Under the pieces are notes generated by a model, which saw nothing but the letters and a program-made list of their open reading frames with translations, made no database searches and had not been told where the DNA came from. A stretch of DNA of 64,000 bases from Cladorhizidae sp. MBARI D1340-BT2 (taxonomy: Eukaryota; Porifera; Demospongiae; Poecilosclerida; Cladorhizidae), in the NCBI GenBank assembly GCA_028752905.1, contig JAQNBH010000014.1:21547990-21611989 (forward strand). The letters run 5' to 3'. Positions 24,530-36,375 of this stretch are shown here, piece after piece. A program made the position numbers and the translations under genes. Numbering within the stretch: position 1 is the first letter of the stretch; each line of letters begins with the position of its first letter.

Positions 24530-26630
24530 TGGGGCTAACTCCCATCATGTCCCACAAGTTATAGTGAAGGAATATAGGTGAGATGAGAATTTTACAGAAT
24601 AATTTTTTTTACCAATGTGCATAATCTTGTGTAGTACATACAGCTGGATAGAGCATTGAGGCAAGTTCTAGATGCTGAAATGATCTCCTGAGCTGCATGC
24701 CATACTAGTTTTCAAGCAGCATCTCCACAAGTCATTTCATAAGCAATGTTTAAAATGGCTGTATTGTAAGAAATTGCATTAGAGGTATATTCCAAACAAT
24801 CAATTCACATAATTATATTTACAACATGTTTTTTTTTTTATTGCCATCAGTCCAGGATTACATGTGCAGAATCTTAGGCAAAACGTGTGTCTTAGGGCTA
24901 GGAAGTACTAAACAATTTTTATAGTAGTATGATGGAGATAACATTATAATCATGTAAAGGTCCACTGAGTTCGGATATAAATTCTGGGCCTGCACTACCA
25001 TATGGAATGGAGAAAACATTTCTCCTCCAATCATCTAACTGATAATCAGTTATTATTACACCAGCTTGTAGCAGGATTTCCAGATAGTGTGGGGTGGAAC
25101 CTGAGAGTGACATGAAAATTACTACATTGGATACTGCTGTGTCTAGGGCTTGATTAGTAATGACAGTCAAAGTGTTGCAGCTGTTTCAGAGACAACCAAC
25201 GATGTAGCTTGGCTAAAGGACCAAATGATCCCTAATACCACTGCAGGAGCAGCAATGGTGAGCCCGTTTTTGCCGATTTATGAAGCTTCATGAAACTTCA
25301 CCAAAAAATTGGGTAGAGCATGACAATTGTGGTATTATGAAAATCTAGCGAAATGGTAAGAGGAAATTAGCTTGTAGATCAGTAGCATAAGCAGCCAATT
25401 ATCAGGCAGAAAGTTTTGTTGACCTTTTTCTATGTCAAGTGAATATGTGGACACAAGCAGAACTTAAGCATATAGACATTGAATAATTGAATAAGAAGTG
25501 TGTGTTTTGTATACCCTTTGCATATCTCTCCTGTTTGCTCCAATTGAATGACATCTGCCTCTATCTGAACACTGGAAGGATTCCAACTTCTGATATATCT
25601 GTTAACTAATCTTGACTAGTATTGGTCAAACCAAGTTTTACAACCATATAGCAATAACTGAACATTGAATACTGACCCTGCCTGAAGCTCTCTCAGGTTA
25701 GCTACTTGTTCTAGCACTGATCTCTCTTCTTATCATGACAAGAATACTAAGAAAGTTCTAAAATGTGCTTGCACATGTACTGAATTATGTGGCTATTCTA
25801 GCTCTAATAGTTGTGCTCTGTCACAGAGACCTACAGGTGGAAGTAGAGGGTGGAGCTCTCTTACACTCCTTCCCCCCTTCTCCTGCACACAGCATCTTCT
25901 TTCCAGGATTGTCTGCTGAGAGTTTTGGCATTGGCATTAGCCTTTACTGGTCGATGCTGCACCTGAAAGTCGTATGGGTGTAGAGACAAACTCCACCAGG
26001 ATATCTATACCACTTTCATCATTGAGGCAATGAAGGTATTATAAACATTGTGGTCTGTCTGTGTGAATTCCATACCTGTGTGATACACCCAGAAATGTTG
26101 CACACAATGGCTAGGCATTCCAACTCAACAGCTGAATATTGTTGTTCTCTCGGTAAGAGCTTTCTACTGAAGTAGGTGATCAGTAAGTCATCTCCATTGC
26201 TGTCTGTTTGACAAAGTTTGTGGAAGATGTGTTCATGAAAACTTTATCAATCTGTATAGCAATTTAGGTTTGGATGTAAATAAGGCATTGAAGGATGTAT
26301 TTGTCTCATTTTGACACTTTCTTCTTCCACTATGCCTAGGAGGAAGGCAATTTATCTGGTGCAGATACTTTTCCAACTGAAATAGTAATAGTTTGAATTT
26401 CACTATTATGCAACATGTCTTAAATACCAGTTTTAATGCAAGCAGTACAATAACCTTAAACAACTATAATTATTAGGTTAAGTAACAAAGGTGGCCCAAA
26501 AAACAGAACAAAAAATTAAGTGAATTTTAATTTTACAAATGTAGCACTGTAGCTAGCTGCTGTGGTAGTAGTTTTATAATTAATGTTGTATTATTGACAT
26601 TGATTTACAATTTTGCTGTTCCATATTGAG
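24530..26630. other. No gene recognised
   Basis: There are no frames of note. It may include untranslated or lost parts of the gypsy relic that follows, but I see no motif. Confidence 0.35.
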
Positions 26631-26639
26631 CACGCTCAG

Positions 26640-28030
26640 ACTGAACTTCCAGTGCATACTTAAATTGACTACATTCGAGTCGAGAAGGAAGCTCTTTCTA
26701 TCATTTGTGAGAAAATATATTTCACTCCTCTTGTACGATCAGAAAGTTACACTTACCACAGAAAGAGACACATGAATCTGCCAAGTTCTAGCAAAACACA
26801 GTTTGGAAAAGGGGTACTAATCAACACACCCATGGTTTCAGACTGGGAAAACTTTCCATACCTTTTCCACCTGCTATGAATTCCTCATCCTCTGAGATCC
26901 CCACACCACTGGGTGAAGTAACACTTCCTGAACCAGTGCAAGTATGTCAATCACCACTTTTGTAAGTTACCAGAATTCCTCCAACACCAGAACGCTGTTA
27001 CCTTGCTTATAGTGGGCAACCCCTGATTGCTATATAGAAGTAATCATATGCGGACCTTTGTATTAGGGTCTGTGGTGTACTTAATATAATCATGCTCAGA
27101 CTGATCTTCCTTAGTTATAAATATGCTACCATTTTGTATGTATGTTTTAGTTGGCAACTGGTTTCCAACGTGTCAGTATATACCAGTTCTCTCATATACT
27201 GTGTAGTTAGCAAAGCTACAATATACACATCCAGCCACCCACCAATAACCAGCTAAACACACTTTACATTAACTTCATGAGCTACTAACACTTCATACCG
27301 ACTAATTACTCTACAAACCTTTGGACATTTGTAAAACAGTGTTGTCTACAGTCCCAATCGTTAGGTGTTAGTATCAGTAGCACTTTATGTGTGGTTTTCT
27401 AGGCTGTTTTCCATTAATGTAGCTGAAATTTGTGCTTGCACCCATGTCTTGGGAAGAAGAGAGCATCAACACAACAAGCGTTATGTATGTCCAAATGGAT
27501 AGGGGGTGGGGGTAGAGCCACTAGAGACTTGCAAGTGTAACATCCAACAGATAGAGAAGCCTGACTATGTTACCTCAGAAAATCAATAGAAAAACTTCCA
27601 GGATCCCGTCTATGTTATAATACTCGGCTTTAAATCTTAAAGCATATTATGAAATCAGCTGAAAGTCATCATACATGTTATAATACTGTCTCTCAGGGAT
27701 GGCCAGTTCACATTCCCAAGGCTCATCAATCCTGTCATTCGAAGATGACGGTGAGTTCTGTGGAGAATGGCCAAATCAAACATTGTTGGTCCTCCAAATA
27801 TTATCTAGCCTAAAATGGTGAGGCGGATAAATTAATGCAGACATTCACGGAGGTCAAGAAGACTTCGAAAAGTGAAGCCCATCAGTTACAGAACTTCCTC
27901 CGCATAAAATCATATCACTCTACAAACCACTATGGTCACTCCACCCTGTGAAATGCTGAGTAATTAGAATTTGCATACCAGATGGAACTCATGAGATCAG
28001 AAGTTGAAACAAGAGTTATTTGCTGTCCAG
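26640..28030 (+). pseudogene. Second Ty3/gypsy pol relic (RNase H and integrase)
   Basis: At 26675-26760 a frame gives YIRVEKEALSIIC, the gypsy RNase H S-x-x-E-K-E-A-L helix. At about 27765-28010 frames give ENGQIKHCWSSKYYLA, then NGEADKLMQTFTEVKK, LQNFLRIKSYHSTNHYGHS and MRSEVETR. These match the end of the gypsy integrase core (N-G-I-x-H-x-x-S-x-P-Y-H-P-x-x-N-G-x-A-E-R-x-V-Q-T-F-K) and the R-x-x-L-D segment. The final core Glu position is occupied in E-A-D. Stops interrupt throughout, and about 900 bp between the pieces is unreadable. It is a different relic from the one at 7.5-8.8 kb. Confidence 0.7.
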
Positions 28031-28059
28031 AAAAAGGACTGGCATGACCACTGTACTTG

Positions 28060-29599
28060 ATCATGATTTTTTTGTGTGTGTAAAGTCTGGAATTTGGTGC
28101 TGGAACCTGATGAAGACAATAAAGAAGTTACTAAATTGTTTCTCCATACTTACTTATTTGATGATAACTACACAAGATCTTTTGTAAGAAACACATTTTT
28201 GTACCTACATTATTTTTCTGTTACATGGCCTATGTGTATATATATATAGGAGAAAATTAACAATGAGAACGAACTAAGTGGTCTCAGCTACTTACGGAAG
28301 AAACAACAGTTGCTCTAGGGCTTGATCAAGAATATACATACTAGATATTGTGGTTCAACCTGTGGTGACCTGTTATAAATCCATTGTGTATAGGTACATC
28401 AAGAACAGTATGCCAGGTATTGCTTCAAATATGCTCTACACTATTGAGAAAAAATTATATTTAAAAATAATGATAACCCTGAAAAAGTCAATATTGACAA
28501 GTGTGGGATATATATAGTAACATTTCTGCGCTTATTCTATTTTTTATTATTTATTTATTTATTTTATATTTATTGTTCTTTTATTTGTTTATTTATTGTT
28601 ATGTTTTATTTTTAATTGTTATTATTATTGTTATTATTTATTTGTGTATTTATTTATTATTATGTATTTGTTATATTATTATTTTACATCCAGTGCATTT
28701 GCTAGTCACGTGTACTGGCACATGGTGGATTACAAGGCTAGAGCATCTAGTCAAAACATCAAGTGATTGATGTTTATTATTGAGGAGGTGATTTCTGTTT
28801 GTTGTTATCTGCATAATTATATTTACTGCTCCAAATGCAAACAAAATACGCTCTCTTGCCACAATGTTATTTTGTAACTATCATTAATCTGTTTTTTCGG
28901 TATATAATGTTGAACTAGTAGTGTAGACTGATTCTGTTAACTTTGTCCTATTTCTAACTGGTAAGGGATATACTATTCATCCCATTCTCACCTGTGCAGC
29001 ACACCTTGGCCAGTCTAAGCTAATGTCTGGGCATTCTCTCAATTGATCTATTCACTCTGACAACCATTCTGAATTGATGTAGGCCCGCATTATTTAAGGT
29101 GGGTTATTGTTTTTATTGGTGAGCAGGTGCATAGGTAGATACAGACATACAAACATACATAGATGTGCCATGTGTGGCAATACTAAGTTTTGCATCCAAC
29201 TTGCATCTTAGGGCTCAATTAGTTAATTATGGATGAGTGTCACCAATTGGGGATGTGTTCATTAGTAGTAGCTATTAGCTATTAAGGACAAGCATCATGG
29301 ATTACTGATGGATTTCTTCCATACTAGTAATGAATGATATATAGATGGCGAGCAAAGAAAAAAGCCAGAGCATGTTGATGAATCGTTATCAGCCTTTCCT
29401 GTCAGCTATGCAGGCCATTCTCACCAGCCAGTACAAGCAAATTTATTCAATTTTATTTATTTATTATTGATTTATTTTGGTACGAGGACCTCTGGGGGAA
29501 ATAGTTTTGGAGGGCTTGTGGGGTTTATTAACTTGGTTTGTTGTTTGTCCTATTTCTGGCTGGCTCATTGTGCTATTTGGTAAAGGAAGATCGTAGCTA
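28060..29599. other. No gene; (TTTA)-rich tract and repeat fragment
   Basis: 28540-28690 is a low-complexity TTTATT run. 28735-28795 carries CTAGAGCATCTAGTCAAAAC and ATTATTGAGGAGGTGATT, an end of the foldback family. Nothing else is recognised up to the piggyBac-like element. Confidence 0.5.
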
Positions 29600-29603
29600 T
29601 TAA

Positions 29604-31632
29604 CCCACTCACTGTCACAAGCGTATATAATTATACGCAAAAAGTTGTTTATCAGATTAAAAACCCCATAAAAAATCAAGCATCCGTTCACAGACGCCTA
29701 CGATCGTACCGAATATAAAGGCATAGACGTTCGGTAACTAGGGTAGTAATATTGAAAAGTCGGACCCGTGTTGAAAATGGCCGTTCGACTGTCCTTGGAT
29801 AAAGTTATTTCTCAGGTTTAGGGCGACGATTTTGGACTTTCTGAGGATGAAAGCAGTGATCAAGAAGGCGCTGGCATCTCATCCTACGTTGGCCAGAGCC
29901 GTGTTGACCCTGAAGCACCGCTATCGCTTGGCAGAATAGTTGCTGATGACCTACCTTCAAGGAAGCGTAGCACTTTCACTTGAGGTGACGATCTAGATGG
30001 AGATGAGAATACCAGCGATGAAGAAGGTATTTACAGTCAGTTTAGCTACAGTTTAGCTATAGCTAGTTTTGTTGTTAGCAAAGCAAAGCATGGAACTACA
30101 ATGCTCTTTTAGTTTCCTTGTTGTGGTAGTCCGCGGTAAAATTATTTGATGCCAATTTCTTATCCCTTTCAGGTATGATGCATGAAGCGATGGATTGGGC
30201 AGCTGACAGAGCTTCATCAACTCTGACACAATCTATTGTTGCTAGCCCTCCTATTGCTGTGATGGCTGCTTCATCACCTTCTCCATTGTTCCTACCAGTA
30301 TCTGTAACTGTAGGTCGTGTAACCTCTGTATCAGGTTCTATGACTTAGTGTGCATCTGTAGTCACTCCTATACTATTTCCATCCTCATCATTGTCTGTTC
30401 CATCATCATGCCCTCCTTTATTTTTACCCTCGCACTCTGTGTCCTCCTCTAGTGAAGTATGCACTCCTTCACGACCAGTTGTTCAGCTTAGTCATAGCAC
30501 TAGGAGTGTTCATCATGCTCGAGTTTGTCAGAGTAGTGGTAGTGAAATAGCTTCTAGTGCTTCAAGTTCGGCTCTGCCTTTAGCTAGTCCTCTTTTTCTT
30601 TCTGGAACTTCTACCAGCATTTCTTTAGATCCGTCTCTTGCTTCTTCTACTGTGTCCTCAGCTAGTACCTATGATAGTCCCTCCTATAATTCTCCAGAAG
30701 AGGGTGTTTGCGTATATGGTTGAGGCATGCATTCTGAACAGCTATATATGTTCTAGACTCTCATGTCCGCAGAGCAGATCACCTTGCCAGGGGTTACAGG
30801 AAGAGATATTTTTGGACCTTCCGGTTGCTAAGGAACTAGTGGTATGCTTCTGCTCACGTCAGCATGCTGGCCGCCCTCGCTCAGTTCATAACGAGCGTCT
30901 AGACCGGCTGAACACCACGCTTGGGCATTGGTCAGCACTAACTGAAAAACAGCAGTGGTGTATTGTCTGTGTAGCAGTTGGAAACATCTCTGGAATCTCA
31001 AACGACCATGAAACCACTTATTTGCCGTCACTGCAAAGTAACACTGTGTGTCACAAATAGGGACTGTTTTTTCAAGTACCACACCAAGGTAGACTTCGTA
31101 GTTTCCTAGTTTTTGCTTCACTTTTTTTAAATTTTACTTTCTATGGTATTTCCATTTTTCTCTCTGTTCTATGTGTGTGCTAGATGGCTGTTGTTTTGTA
31201 TATGCATGTTTTTTGTTGCTATTATCCTATTATGGGAAGATGTAAAAAATAATTGTTCATATATACAACACCAACATGATAACAATAATTATCTTCATCA
31301 GAAAATAAATATTAAAAAATGAAAAATATATGTTATGCAAGTTTTGTGAATACAATGAGTGTGTGCATATATATATATAATATATATATATATAATCACA
31401 TGTTGGCATATTGAAGTAAGAGCTTTCATTAAGCTGTAATTACATAATGATATTCATCATTTATGGTTGTTGCTAAAGTGACCACAATGTTGGTCGACAC
31501 CAATGCTTGTCGACACCAATGCTATCCATCAACCATGGTTGCTAGGGACTTTAGTGCATTCCTGATTTAATTTTTTGATTTTTATTTGCACCGGAGTCCA
31601 ATTTAAAAAAAATGCTGCCGACGGTGAATGGG
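29604..31632 (+). mobile_element. piggyBac-like DNA transposon, internally deleted
   Basis: The element is bounded by TTAA at 29600-29603 and 31633-31636, the piggyBac target-site duplication. The terminal inverted repeats are CCCACTCACTGTC on the left and, read inward from the right, CCCATTCACCGTC. It is 2029 bp long. It contains both ends of a piggyBac-type transposase but not the DDD catalytic core, so it is non-autonomous. A (TA)n run lies at 31366-31394. Confidence 0.85.
29777..31108 (+). pseudogene. piggyBac-like transposase remnant (N- and C-terminal parts)
   Basis: The start MAVRLSLDKVISQV is followed, after one stop, by GDDFGLSEDESSDQEGAGIS, the acidic N-terminus typical of piggyBac-like transposases; its counterpart lies in the element at 36931-37806. 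A GT at 30026 and AG near 30172 could bound an intron. A serine-rich stretch follows (30180-30720). The C-terminal part has FLDLPVAKELV, AGRPRSVHNERLDRL, CIVC and, after a frameshift, CRHCKVTLCVTNRDCFF and YHTKVDF, which is the Cys-rich C-terminal domain. The roughly 300-residue catalytic domain between them is absent. At least one stop and one frameshift are present. Confidence 0.75.
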
Positions 31633-31639
31633 TTAACCA

Positions 31640-32235
31640 AACAGCCTTTTAATTGCACCCAAGCCAGATTCTCTGGGTGTTCACTATATCGATCTCTTCA
31701 CTATGACAACCATTCCAAATTTACATAAGTGTGCATTATTTAAGGTGGGTAATCTGTTCCTTTTTTGGAGAATGTACGGTGCATAAAATTTGAGGCCGTG
31801 TCAAGTTTTCCATCCAAATCCCCACTGACGGCTTGCTTTATTCATGACCACTTTGCACCATAACAATTGTTGAAAACATTATCCATCCTTCATTGTGGAA
31901 GTCCTGACCCCAAAGTGTTCAGCTTCCAGCTATAGGATGTAACTCTTTTCTAACTATTACAAGAATACAGTATGACAATGTCTTGGGCATAGACATCATT
32001 GTGGAGATTGAAAGACTGAGTATAATTTGACTATTACATAACTTTTTTATTTTTCTGGTTTTTGTAATGACTTCAAGCGAGACAAAGGGATTCCTCTCTG
32101 TCACAGCGCCAGATATGCCGCTCCATTTAGCTAACTAGTTCTGGGGCTTTGTGTCCATCGTCCTGTGGGTAGTAGATGTCCAGGTTCTCATGCATGTGAC
32201 GAAAGCAGAGTTTCAGCTGTTCAGAAGGGATGTTA
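31640..32235. other. No gene recognised
   Basis: Nothing was identified between the piggyBac-like element and the next LINE copy. Confidence 0.35.
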
Positions 32236-32239
32236 GAAA

Positions 32240-34390
32240 TAAACGAATTGCCAGGACAAGTAGAGAGCTTGCAGTCGGGAAATTGATGTAGTTGATCCAG
32301 ACTGTGATCATATCTAATGATAGGCTCTTGGTTCAAGCTACTCCACTTTGCAGCAAGGTGCCTACGAGTTCCAAAGAGAGGAGGTGACCACAAGAGCCTG
32401 GCAAGTCCTGTGAATGAGCAGCTTAGGGTGGATATTCCACCACCACCTTCAACTTGTAGTGCCTTGGGCAGAAGGTCGAGCTGGGTCACCTAAAGAATCA
32501 TTATGTAGAATATCATCTAAGTTAGGGGAGGGTGATTTCAGGGTAGCTATATGGCTGGCTAGCTTGAGTGACTGTCTTGCTGAGAGATCGGAAGCAACAC
32601 TTTTAACCCTCCAGCAGAAGCACCCCACCCAACACCCAGATTCTGTGATGCCTCCCTTATCAGATATTCCTGTGCAGTGTGTGAGGGTTTCCAGGGAAGA
32701 AGTGGCTCAGGCAATCCTGTCCTTTCCAGGTGGTTCGCCCCCAGCACCTGAAGGATATGATTGGTGCATTTTCAGGGGTAGGAAGTGAGCAATTTCTTAG
32801 TGTTCTGTCTGAATTTGTGAACATGATCCAAGGCAGGACACCGGTCTTGGTGCGTCCTTTTTTTCTTTGGGGCAAGACTATATAGCTGAAATCAGAACTT
32901 TGTGTTTTTCTACCTGGATGATGGAACTATTGGGGGCTTCTCTGAGGATGCACTTGATGACATTAAGCTAGGTTTGCAGTTGAATATTGCAAAATTAGAG
33001 CTGGTATGTCATAGCCCTTCCACTAGAACAAAATGCTATCTTCTGCTGCCGGGTTAGAGTACACTGATGTATGTGATGTCACCTTGCTTGGTTTCCCTTT
33101 GGGAAAGGAGGGGACAGTAACTGTTGACAGTGAAATCTTGGAGAAGGTGAACTTTTTAAGATTATCGGGGAAAGGTTGGAATACCTACATGCTCAGGATG
33201 CTCTGCTTTTGCTGCATCATTCCTTCTCAATTTCTTTACCTACTTCGTACTGCACCATGTTTTCTGTCAAGCAAGCTACAGGATTTTTATGAAACTCTAA
33301 GGGAGATATATAGTTAGTTCCATTACCAACAACCATTTTGATGTTTTATACTCAGCTTGGAACCAAACAAGCCTCCCTATCAATTTTGGGGCTTTGGGAA
33401 TTAGGAGTGCAGTACAGATGGTCCCTTCTGCCTATTTGGCCTCTGAAAATGGATCATCTGTTCCGGTGCACCATATTCTACCACACCAATTTCAAGTGTG
33501 CCCCCTCCCTTGTTTCTGAATGATGCTCTAGCCATTTGGAAGCAGGGCCATGACTTCCCTCCTCCAGACCCTTCCACCCAGGCAGCCTTTCAGCAGAAGA
33601 CATGGGATGCGTGCAAAATGCATGCTATGGCAGATGCTTTGTTGGATGGTGCCAGGGATGAGGTGTCTCGTGAAAGACTTCGGGCTATGTCGTGTGCTGA
33701 AGCAGGCGCGTGGTTGAGTGCTCTCCCAATTCCATCCCTGGGTCTTTACATAGACAATGTTTCCGTGCGTATTTCAGTGGGCCTTCACTTGGGAACACCT
33801 CTTTTTCGACCACATTCATGCCATCATTGTGGTGCAAGTGTTGATTGCTGGGCCAGACATGGTCAAGCTGGTGCTTCAGTGATGCTCGTCATCCTAGACA
33901 TGCATCAACGACATAATTCATAGGTCATTATCATCTGCTGGGATCTCTTCTAGACTGCAACCTCATGATCTCTTCTAGACTGCAACCTCATGATCTCTTC
34001 TGCTCAGATGGAAAAAGACCGGACGGCATGAGTATGTTACCTTGGAAAATTGGCAAGGTATTGGTGTGGGATGCTACTTGTCCTGATACATTTTCACTAA
34101 GGGCTATATACCAGTGGAGCGTGATTGGTAGCTAAGCATGCAGAGGAATAGAACAAGACCAAATAAGCATACCTTGAGAGCAGCCATTTCTTTGTGCCCT
34201 TTGCGGTGAAGACGTCTGGTGTGTTGGGGCCTGAGGCATGATCTTTTGTGGGGAGGATGTTACGTGCATCTACTAGAGATTTCAACTCCAGGATGTACCT
34301 CCTTCAACATCTGCCTGTGGCGATACCGAGGGGGAATGCTGCAGCAATTTTGAGCACCCCAGGTCCATCTCCACCTCCTTAACTTTGTTG
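32240..34390 (+). pseudogene. Degenerate, internally deleted copy of endonuclease-type LINE
   Basis: The order equals the 20809-23702 copy. It has VRNKRIARTSRELAVGKL (about 32240), RCLRVPKRGGDHKSLASPVN (about 32360), SSKLGEGDFRVAIW (about 32530), VSREEVAQAILSFPGG (RT start, about 32690), FYLDDGTIGG (RT motif C, about 32910), LLRTAPCFLS (about 33240), GAWLSALPIPSLGLYID (about 33710), CHHCGASVD (about 33825), SDGKRPDGMSMLPW and WDATCPDTF (nuclease core with intact PD, about 34000-34090), VPFAVKTSGVLGPEA, and LPVAIPRGNAAAILSTPG. The RT segment from the palm to motif B is deleted. Many stops and frameshifts are present. It is older than the 20.8-23.7 kb copy. Confidence 0.85.
33949..33998 (+). 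repeat. 25-bp tandem duplication inside LINE copy
   Basis: GATCTCTTCTAGACTGCAACC plus TCAT occurs twice in direct succession, and the start of the unit appears a third time at 33999. It lies just before the nuclease core. Confidence 0.9.
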
Positions 34391-34399
34391 TTTTTTGGT

Positions 34400-36060
34400 G
34401 TTTTTTTGGGGTGTGTAAATGATTGCTAGCATGTGTTAATTAGGTGTTAACGGTATTATACTATGCTCGTATCCTTTTTTTTTTAAGTGATTTTTTAAAT
34501 ATAATAATATTATTTTATGTCATTAGCACTTTGCAGGAGATGTGGAGTCCAGAAGGTGTTGCAAAGGACTTTATAGTGGATGTACCATTATTATGCAAGT
34601 ATTTGTATTTGCCAAACCATTACTTTCATGCCCTTTAATTCTACAAACCCTATAGGAATGTTTATGTTAAGCCAGTTTTCAGTACCAACTTTATAAAAGA
34701 TTGTTGCTTTGGTAATTAACATAATGTGTGTGAGTGAATAATTTGTACTTCCGAAACATGCTCACCATACTACTCTCCTTCTTTCTTTGATGTCTTCATT
34801 CCTTTTTGTTGTTGTGAGCACGTGGTGCTAGATGAATCTGGGGTTGAAGTGGGGACCCACTTTTACACTCATGATATCAATGATATGCAATATTTTCCTT
34901 GTAGCAGATTGGCTATATACAGACTACATAATTTTTTTTTTTACAGAATCAACAGTCCCAATCTATTTTCAGAAAAAAGGTAAAGTTTGTTAGAAGGAAA
35001 AAATTGCCGATCCTTTAAAGTCAACATTGCTATACATAATATCTAGCATATTGTGGTACACAGCTCATGAATAGCGACTGCTCACTGTTTCTCTACATTA
35101 GAAGCTTATCCTGTCAGAGGCATCTAGAGTTATACACACTTCACAAGAGCAGTGTACTATTATTATCCACCCACCCACCCCACCCACAAAAAATTATAAA
35201 TAATGATGTAATGTGTTGGTACTAGAAATAATTATAAAATTTCTAACAATGGTATTAAATAATTTGTGATAAAAAGAAAATAGACAAGATTGTAGATAAA
35301 TTAATTGTTGAGAACACGACCAGAAGCTGCAATATATGTTTGCTCTGTAAACTGCATTTCCCCTGCACATGCTGCTAAGGTGTAATCCAAAGCATCAACT
35401 CACGGACACAACATTTTTGTGGATAAAAGTATGGCAATATGATACTCGACACAGCCATTACTGACTTTTCTTTCAGAAACATCGTGTTAAAGTTTCTGAG
35501 CGGATAATATGAAGAGTTTGTAGTTGATTGTGCAATCATCCTGAACAGGAGGTATATATATATATATATACCAGGAACAGTCCTGGAATAATAGTCCTAC
35601 AGCATATTGGTGCAAGCTGAATTTTGTGAGAAAGAAAATGCAGGGCATGCTAACTTGATGGTCACACCATAAGTTAGGAGTACAAGCATTAATTTATCCA
35701 CCAGAAATTGCTATACATATAATATATATAATTATATAGATGCATTATATGAAGTGCAAATTATGAGAAATCCATTAAGTATCTTTCTGTTGCTATATAT
35801 ATAGGCCTTTCAATATTGCAGTCTATGGAGTGCCCACCTGGGAGAGATTTTATATCGCACAGAGGTTCATTTTGCTTGCACAAAACATTTGTAGTTGCTT
35901 TTTTGCTTCCACCAAAAAAATCATTATATCAGTATTTTATCGTCTGTTGGTAATTGCAGAAGTATCACAGTCCAACATTCAGGTGAAAGGTGGGACAAAA
36001 TATATATATATACAATCAAACCACAGAATATAATTTTTCACCAAGGTGCAACAAACGATA
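34400..36060. other. No gene recognised; (TA)9 at 35553
   Basis: AT-rich sequence. A perfect TA run lies at 35553-35570. No motif or repeat is recognised. The stretch is just downstream of the Gi-alpha gene. Confidence 0.4.
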
Positions 36061-36066
36061 AGGTAA

Positions 36067-36072
36067 TTTATT
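36067..36072 (-). terminator. Candidate polyadenylation signal of Gi-alpha gene
   Basis: TTTATT on the plus strand is AATAAA on the transcribed strand, about 115 nt after the Gi-alpha stop codon. It is the first such hexamer I see downstream. Cleavage would follow shortly below 36060. Confidence 0.5.
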
Positions 36073-36184
36073 GTATTCACTACAGATTCAACTACAAAAT
36101 TTGAACAGGTCCAAAGTATTATCGCAAATGCGTAGTCTGTACATTTGTAAAAAAGAAAAGAAAAAATGCATCAGTCCAGTGGAA

Positions 36185-36375
36185 TCAGAATAACCCTACC
36201 TCCTTGAGGTGCTTTCTAACAATAACATCAGTCACAGCATCAAAAACAAATCGAATGTTTCCAGTGTCTGTGGCACATGTAAAATGTGTATAGATTTCCT
36301 TCTTTTGCCTCTGTTGATTCAGTTGTTCAAACTTTTGCTTGATGAAATCCTTTGCTTCATCATATGTATTCGGAC
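36185..36375 (-). CDS. gnai: Gi-alpha terminal coding exon
   Basis: 191 nt including TGA at 36185-36187. Acceptor ...CTCATAG precedes GTCCG. It encodes [44 protein letters not shown] and [16 protein letters not shown] is the G5 guanine-ring motif. The last helix contacts receptors. Confidence 0.95.

Noticed and set aside
32127..32489. Minus-strand frame of 120 codons with protein-like composition
   Set aside because: The plus strand at the same place carries the LINE N-terminal motif RCLRVPKRGG, matching the 20.8-23.7 kb copy, so the minus frame is a shadow.
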